From Zantedeschia hybrid cultivar (Eukaryota; Streptophyta; Magnoliopsida; Alismatales; Araceae), in the NCBI GenBank assembly GCA_030544215.1, contig JARZZO010000002.1:27155395-27219394 (forward strand): 64,000 nt of DNA, written 5' to 3'. Below, piece by piece: positions 58,512 to 64,000 of the stretch; the first letter of the stretch is position 1, and every line of letters starts with the position of its first letter. A program made the translations under genes and the position numbers. The notes under the pieces are model-generated. The model searched no databases, was not told where the DNA came from, and saw only the letters and a program-made list of their open reading frames with translations.

Positions 58512-59549
58512 ACTTTTTTGACGATCACGGTGGGACTTGGTCTCGCCATCTTTTAGTTTTTTGTTCTTGCTATCATCAATCGGGCACCCACGGTGCACCA
58601 TTTGTGTCTCTCGACACGTCCTCACCAATTGGTGAGTGTTTTAGTTTAGTTAATTTCCGTCGTGCACCACGTGCACACCCCAGTGGCAAGATCTTGCCCT
58701 CCCCTTGATTAGTTTAAAAAGTTGTTTTTGTGATGAAAATGATGTGTGATTGATTGATTTTCTAGTTGTTTAGTTAGTAAATCATCATGTTAAAATCTGG
58801 AACTAAAAAAAATCTGCATGAATTGATTATTTACTGCTTTTTATCCTGTTTGAGGAGGATTCAACCCAGAAAATCCTCCTGCAAAACTGTTTCTGCGAAC
58901 TGAAAAGCGTCTAGGAGCACTGACGCATTTTAAACCGCGTCAATACAACTAGACGCCTTTCAGTCTTCATATTTTCTCTGCTGTCTGCATCTGTTTCTGC
59001 GAAAAAATTAAGGTTCTATTTTGAATAGCGTCTACTACCATCGACGCGATTCAGACAGTTTCTTAGTTATTTTTCAGTTCTCAGATTTTTGTGGCTTGAG
59101 TGCTAGCTACCCATTATTATTAAGCATTAGAGGCCATCCAGGCCGTAGGACATACGCATTGAGGCGAATACCCTCCTTTTCTTAGGAACACACTACTTGA
59201 CGTTAGCAACTCTCTTTGATTGGGTTGGTCCCTTGATCAGACTAGAGAAGTTGACGTTAAGGCCTCCATAAGTCCCCAAAATCAAGGTATTCCTCCTTGA
59301 TCATCGGGCTGGTTGTACCAATTGAAGTCCCGGCTAGATTCCAAAAGCGTTGTGAGAGAAAGCCCTAGAGAATAACGGTGGAAATTGAACTGAAACTAGG
59401 ATCCTCTTCCTGAGCGAATTTGTGGTTTAATCCAATTCAAATAACTCAACAAGGAACCTTAAAATCACGTTAAGCATCTACTTGATTGATTAATCTCCGT
59501 GCAACTTGTTTGTCAAATCTTTAGAAAAAAAAAAAAAGAATCTAACATC
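58512..59549 (+). other. Leader of element C
   Basis: About 1 kb between LTR and gag. Mini-hairpins occur at 58901, 58931 and 59021. No long ORF, as in other Tat elements with long leaders. Confidence 0.6.
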
Positions 59550-61907
59550 ATGCTGCTGCGATCAGGCAGGGACTTGAGTATGGCTCAAGACGCCATCATC
59601 AACTACGAGGGAGATGCTAATGCCCCTCGCGATTCGGACTACAACTATGAGAACGGGAGAGATGCTGATGCCTCTCGTAATTCTGCCCCCATTCCATATC
59701 GACAAGATGGGAATGTCCGGACACCTCTCTTTCACCCCCATGATCGATTTCCTGATCTTCCCCCGCATGAATATGCGATTCCTAATCCCAATCTTGAGGG
59801 GGACATGAATCAGAATGATCCCTCATCCTCTGATCCTGTGGATCTCGTCAACGCTTTGGGAGTTCTTGCCTCCCGTCTGGACCCTCAGCAGTTCGAGACA
59901 ATGCAGTCTATTCTGAAGGGGAAGGCACCCGTGCAGCCTGCTGAGCCGAACCCTGTGGCTCCCCCTGTTGTTACTCAACAACCTCCTCTTCACCCTCCTT
60001 ACATCCATCAGGCCATGGAAGGCCTTCATGTCACTTCTCGGCCCGCTGGGCCACAACTTTCATCATCTAGGCAGCCGGCTAGACCGCAAACGCCTGCTTA
60101 TCAAAATGTCCTCGGGCATGGCAGAAGCTCTGCCGGACCTCCTCTTTATTGTCCTCCCTGTCCAACGTACTCTAGGCAGCAGGCCTATCAAGTACCTCCA
60201 CCTCCTCCTCCTCCCCAGGCAGATCTGACCACGCAAGCGTTACTGGCCAAGATGGAGCGCATGGATGAGCAGTTTAACAACCTCCAGAAGATGATGGGGG
60301 TTAAAGCTGCGCCAGAGATCAATTTGCCGAGCCTGCCGGTATTCCACCTACCACCCTCTGAGATGCCAGTGTACCGGAAGTACAACGGTACTGGTAACCC
60401 CTTCACACATCTGAAGGAGTTTATGTACGGATCGTCTTTCTGGCAGAACGACAAGAGGTCGTTGGCCTTTTTGTTCAGGAGATCTCTAGAGGGACCAGCC
60501 CTCGAGTGGTTCTTTTCTCTGGAACCCTCCGAAGTAGAGGATTACGGTATCGTTTAACGCAAATTTATCCAACGATACCAGGACAGAGTTGCACCCTCCT
60601 TGTCCATCACTGACCTCATTGCAGAAAAGATGAAACCTGATGAAGAGTTTGTCAGTTTTGCCGACAGGTGGCGGGGCCTGGCTGAAAAGGTGAAAGATTA
60701 CTTGTCCGAGTCCGAGCAAGTGAAGATGTTAATTTCCAACGCCACGCCCCAATTCAAGTTAGTCTTCTCCCTGAACAATCTGACCAACATGGCAGAGCTC
60801 TATGAAAGAGCACGGTACTGCCAGAATGCCTTCAAGGACGCTACGTTTTCCAGCGTCTTTGATCCTCACAGACCTAGTAGGCCTCCACCTCGGAAGCCTG
60901 CAGTGCCGAACTCTCCTAGCACAGGTCCGACTACTGAGGGCACGCTCTCTCACGAGCAAGTCAGTAGCATGAATAATAACTCGCCCCAGTTCGTGAGGAA
61001 CCTGCAGCAGTACCAGAGGCCACCGCAGCCAAACCAGCAGGGGTACAGGCAGCAGCAGAACCCCCATTATCAGCAACAGTATCAGCGGCCCCAGCAGCCG
61101 AATCAGAACCAGCAACAGCAACAGCTACAACAGCCGCCGCAACGGCAACAACAATATCAGCAACAACAACAGCTACAGTATCAGCCGCGCGCACCGCCGG
61201 CATACCATAATGTCCCTCCTCCTGCTGACTATAATCAGTAGAGAAGACCTCCAGGCCCTAAAAGGGCAGAATACCCGGCCCTCCCAGAATCCTTGGAAGA
61301 TATCTTCAGCGCTCTAATGGCAGCTAATGCCTTAGTTTTGCCAAGGGAAAAGGCCGTCTGGCCTCAAAATGCCGACACGTCCAGGTATTACTACTTCCAT
61401 AGGCAACCTGGGCATACCATCGACACCTGCTTCCAGTTCAGAGATTATATTCATGATCTTAACGAGCAGGGCGGCATAGACTGGGAGGAGATGAAAAAGT
61501 ATATATCAGCCCTGAAGGCGAGAAGACCACAGCAGCAGCAGCAGCAGCAGCAAGTAAGACCACCAGCACAAGCAGCACCACCACCCAATATGGGCATAGT
61601 GCAGAACCCGCTCCCAGAGCACCAGAACCAAAACCAAGTTGCTCCCATTCTGACGAACAGCCAGTCTGAGGCTGGTCGTGGGCAACAGTGGAGAATAGAG
61701 GACTCTTCCTCTCTTTATTCGACGGGTCATATTCCAAGTACCGCAGAACGACCACCACGCCGCACCATCCACATACCTAGGCCACAACCCGTTACCATCA
61801 CCTCTCTACCGACACCCACATATCACTCGCCCGCACCCAATAACCCATTACCACTACCCGCCTTCCTTAAGCCCATTACGCCCCACACTCCTACGCCTCC
61901 ATCATAG
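59550..61907 (+). pseudogene. Gag of element C, with in-frame stops
   Basis: Start ATG at 59550 (MLLRSGRDLSMAQDAI). One frame runs to 61907 but is broken by TAA at 60555-60557 and TAG at 61239-61241. The N-terminus is Pro/Gln/Asp rich. The capsid-like domain reads FHLPPSEMPVYRKYNGTGNP, then LAFLFRRSLEGPALEWFFSL and SFADRWRGLAEKV (about 60330-60720). Then come Gln/Pro-rich repeats (61010-61200, poly-Q) and a degenerate zinc knuckle FHRQPGHTIDTC (about 61395-61430) whose first cysteine is replaced by tyrosine. A second poly-Gln run lies at 61530-61550. The final TAG at 61905 closes the frame. Inactive as it stands unless stops are suppressed. Confidence 0.85.
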
Positions 61908-61939
61908 TTACCCACCTCAAACCAACCACGCGCCCCTCC

Positions 61940-62060
61940 TACCATCCAGACCGCTATTACGCGTACCATTTCCTACTTCACCCGCCACCACTACCACCTA
62001 CCCAGATACCCCCTTACCATCCAGACCGCTATTACGCGTGCCATTCTCCACTTCACCAAC
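61940..62060 (+). repeat. Short direct repeat between gag and protease
   Basis: TACCATCCAGACCGCTATTA and the next ~20 bases occur twice (about 61948 and 62007), 59 bp apart, in a Pro/Thr/Ser-rich coding stretch. The duplication coincides with the change of reading frame between gag and protease. Confidence 0.7.
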
Positions 62061-63888
62061 CACTTACCCATCCACCATCCAACCCTCTAGGCCTTTAATC
62101 CGCACCTCGCCATCATCACCTAGCCCTACGCCATCACCTACATACCAACCCTCTACATCATCCGCACCATCCAACCCTGCGGTACTTAAGGTGTCACCCG
62201 GATCCTCCACGGTCGAGGAACATGCGCTCCGAAGTGGAAGGATTTTCAACAAGGTCTTTCCTCAGTCCATAGTTAGAGACGGCCCATCACAGCCGACTGA
62301 GGAAGCCCATAATAAAGAGAGTGCACCAGGCACTCAATATGACTTGTTGAAACATCTGGACAGGACACCGGCACGGATCACTGTACTTGAATTGATCAAA
62401 AGGTCCAAGATTCACCAAGAAGCCTTAATGGAATATCTACAGAAGGTGATGGTCAACGAGGACGTCCCGGTAGAAAAAATTGCAGCACTACTAGTTCCTC
62501 AGGGGGATCAGCCCTCCATTACATTTCATATATCGGAACTAGCACCGCCAGCAGCCAGAAGCATGGCCCTGAGCATAACGGTCAACATCTGTAAGAAGGC
62601 CGTGGATGCATGCCTGGTAGATACAGGGGCTTCGATCAATGTTTTACCTCCGAAGACCCTGGAGCTGTCCGGTGTGCCCAAAGAAAAATGGCTGCCTAGC
62701 CCCATCTCTGTGACAGCATATGACAATTCTACCCGTTCCCCTCTAGGAATGGTTTATTTGAAGGTGGAGCTAGGCCCTGTAAGTCATGCAGAGGTCGAAT
62801 TTCACATCCTAGAAATCGACCCTTCTATAAATGCCATTTTGGGTCGTCCTTATATCAAAACTCTTGAGGCGATTCCTTCTACGAATCACCAATGCCTCAA
62901 ATTCCCTTTCAAAGGACGAATTATTAAGGTAACGAGCATGCCGATCCTTGCTGCTGCTCATACCTTGAATGTTAAATCTGCTGCTTTACCTGGCCGACAA
63001 CCTTTTCTGTCGGTATTACAGATCTATCATCTAGTTGCTGATCCTTTGAAAGCCGCCACTATTTCTCCATACCTGTTGGATGCCATAAAAAGGGGGAAGT
63101 GCATGAGTACCCCAGGATGGAGAATTATGATGAAGAACGGCTACGAGCCTGGGAGAGGTCTGGGCACACAGTTGCAAGGCAGGACCACTCATGTTAAAGA
63201 TCATCGAGCAGCACCTGGAAGTGGTCTGGGCTACAGGCCAAGAAAACTTAAACAAGATCTGGCTCAGCAAGCAGAGATTGAAGAAGGTCAGAAAATCTGG
63301 GAGACAATGTCTACACCACCCAAGGAAGGCCGAGATCCCCTAACATGGACCCTGTATACACACTTTGTGAAGGGGCCCATACTTAGTCACGACAACACCG
63401 TGGTCATTACTTCGTGTTTTGACTTCCATGACATATATGGGAGGGACTTGGCCAGGCATTGCTCAGAACTACTTACGTACCAATCCTTGGAGGCTCTGCG
63501 GCCTATGAAAAGGAGAAAATTCCATGATCCTGAATGCGAATGGTACAGGTGGTTCGATCTAAGGGACCTTTACATTGCACTGAACAGATTGTTCCTAGAT
63601 CCTGCAGAACCTAAGTGGCCACCGCAGATTGATGAGCTGATTGAAAGCCCTAGTACCATCTTTGATAAGCGGATATTGCTGTCTGAAGAGACCGACGAAG
63701 GGGAGCCAGATGACCCCTATAAAGCTGGTTACACTACAGATCTGCTCTGGAGGGGGACATATCCTTCCCATGTCTTCATGCTCCATACTCTGTTTCGCAC
63801 ACTGCTCTTGACCCCGACTTGGTCGCGGGTCATTATTGAAGATATTCCCCGGGCTCCGCCCGTTATGATTGCTCTGTCCCCTCGGGAC
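62038..63888 (+). CDS. Protease and G-patch ORF of element C, cut by insertion
   Basis: About 617 codons in a frame different from gag. The first ~60 residues are Pro/Ser/Thr rich. The retropepsin motif VDTGASINVLPP (GAT of the catalytic Asp at 62620) is followed by INAILGRPYI, the flap/helix region of a retroviral-type aspartic protease. After it comes a G-patch (GWRIMMKNGYEPGRGLGTQL...GSGLGYRP, about 63115-63245), which is typical downstream of the protease in Tat/Ogre polyproteins. The rest is a linker that should lead into RT. The frame appears to stop at 63900, but the last four residues come from an inserted LTR beginning at 63889. Confidence 0.88.
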
Positions 63889-64000
63889 TGTAGGTGCTGA
63901 AAATGCTCGTGTGATTAATATGAAAAAAAACTATGTTGTTTAGTGTAAACTAACCTATTAAAACAGCAACTAAAGTGCAGTGATCGCCAGAAACTTTTAA
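63889..64000 (-). mobile_element. Element F: minus-strand LTR end, related to A/C family
   Basis: From 63889 (TGTAGGTGCTGA) to the window end, the reverse complement follows the last ~115 bp of the C LTR (58395-58511). Both include TTTCTGGCGATCACT, AATAGGTT, TAAACAACATAG and a terminal CTACA. This is the terminus of an LTR lying in the opposite direction, inserted in C's protease ORF. The preceding GGGAC (63884-63888) would be the left target duplication. An inverted duplication of C's own LTR is the alternative. Confidence 0.7.

Larger units (their letters stand above)
57183..63888 (+). mobile_element. Element C, same family as A: 5' LTR, gag, protease
   Basis: The 5' LTR at 57183-58511 resembles both LTRs of element A and is inserted in the gag of element D (left duplication GAGAC, 57178-57182; right copy out of window). 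A Tat-style primer-binding region follows (TGACGATCACGGTGGGAC, about 58519-58536), diverged from the usual TGGCGCCCACCGTGGGGC-like text. Gag and protease follow on the plus strand. The protease ORF is cut at 63888 by a minus-strand LTR. C retains gag and protease, exactly the part A has lost. Confidence 0.88.

Noticed and set aside
63889..63900. Natural stop of the protease ORF at 63900
   Set aside because: The stop belongs to an LTR in opposite orientation starting at 63889, so the ORF end is created by insertion.

Overview
This is a stretch of plant nuclear genome. Two host genes have plant introns and plant-only families. The GC-rich receptor-kinase exons beside AT-rich intergenic DNA suggest a commelinid-type monocot (palm, banana or ginger-like), but I cannot name the species. 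Only two host genes are well supported: the 3' end of a PLAC8-family gene (cell number regulator 6 type, exons at 8772-9037 and 9798-10010, + strand) and a complete two-exon LRR-XI receptor kinase of the PXY/TDR type (20267-23510, - strand). Nearly all the rest is transposable elements and their relics.

Layout. 1-8771 is probably the long intron upstream of the PLAC8 exons. It holds a 5'-truncated LINE (- strand, about 1330-3010), an unrecognised minus-strand small ORF with a leader intron (about 3925-4720), and a young complete non-autonomous LTR retrotransposon (4963-8244, TSD GTCCG). 8772-10140 is the PLAC8 3' end. 10389-10837 is a MITE. 11053-15462 is a deleted Tat-type Ty3/gypsy element (TSD GATAA) with an antisense gene and a 67-bp tandem array. 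15463-20266 is mostly non-coding with a GA-rich minisatellite. 20267-23510 is PXY/TDR. 23511-43909 is gene-poor and carries several DNA-transposon relics with target-site duplications plus a SINE: 28704-29176 (foldback, 9-bp TSD), 29666-29807 (Au-like SINE, 15-bp TSD), 32816-33410, 33553-35166 (PIF/Harbinger, TAA), 35791-36486 and about 43387-43785.

43910-64000 is a nest of LTR retrotransposons. Element E (LTR 43910-45232 plus PBS) was entered by chromovirus D at 45617. D's own LTR was entered by Tat-type element A (46174-54305, TSD ACCAG). D's gag was entered by a relative of A, element C (from 57183). C's protease ORF was in turn entered by a minus-strand LTR (F, from 63889).

The most unusual observation is a CG-rich mini-hairpin motif (GCGTC, 8-11 nt, GACGC, flanked by complementary A and T runs). 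It recurs about 26 times in 46.3-59.1 kb: four times per U3 at about 89-bp spacing in the A/C family, and repeatedly in the LTR of the unrelated element D. The D LTR also has about 0.6-kb arms that are inverted copies of each other. None of the retroelements in the window looks autonomous; each is broken by stops, deletions, catalytic substitutions or later insertions.
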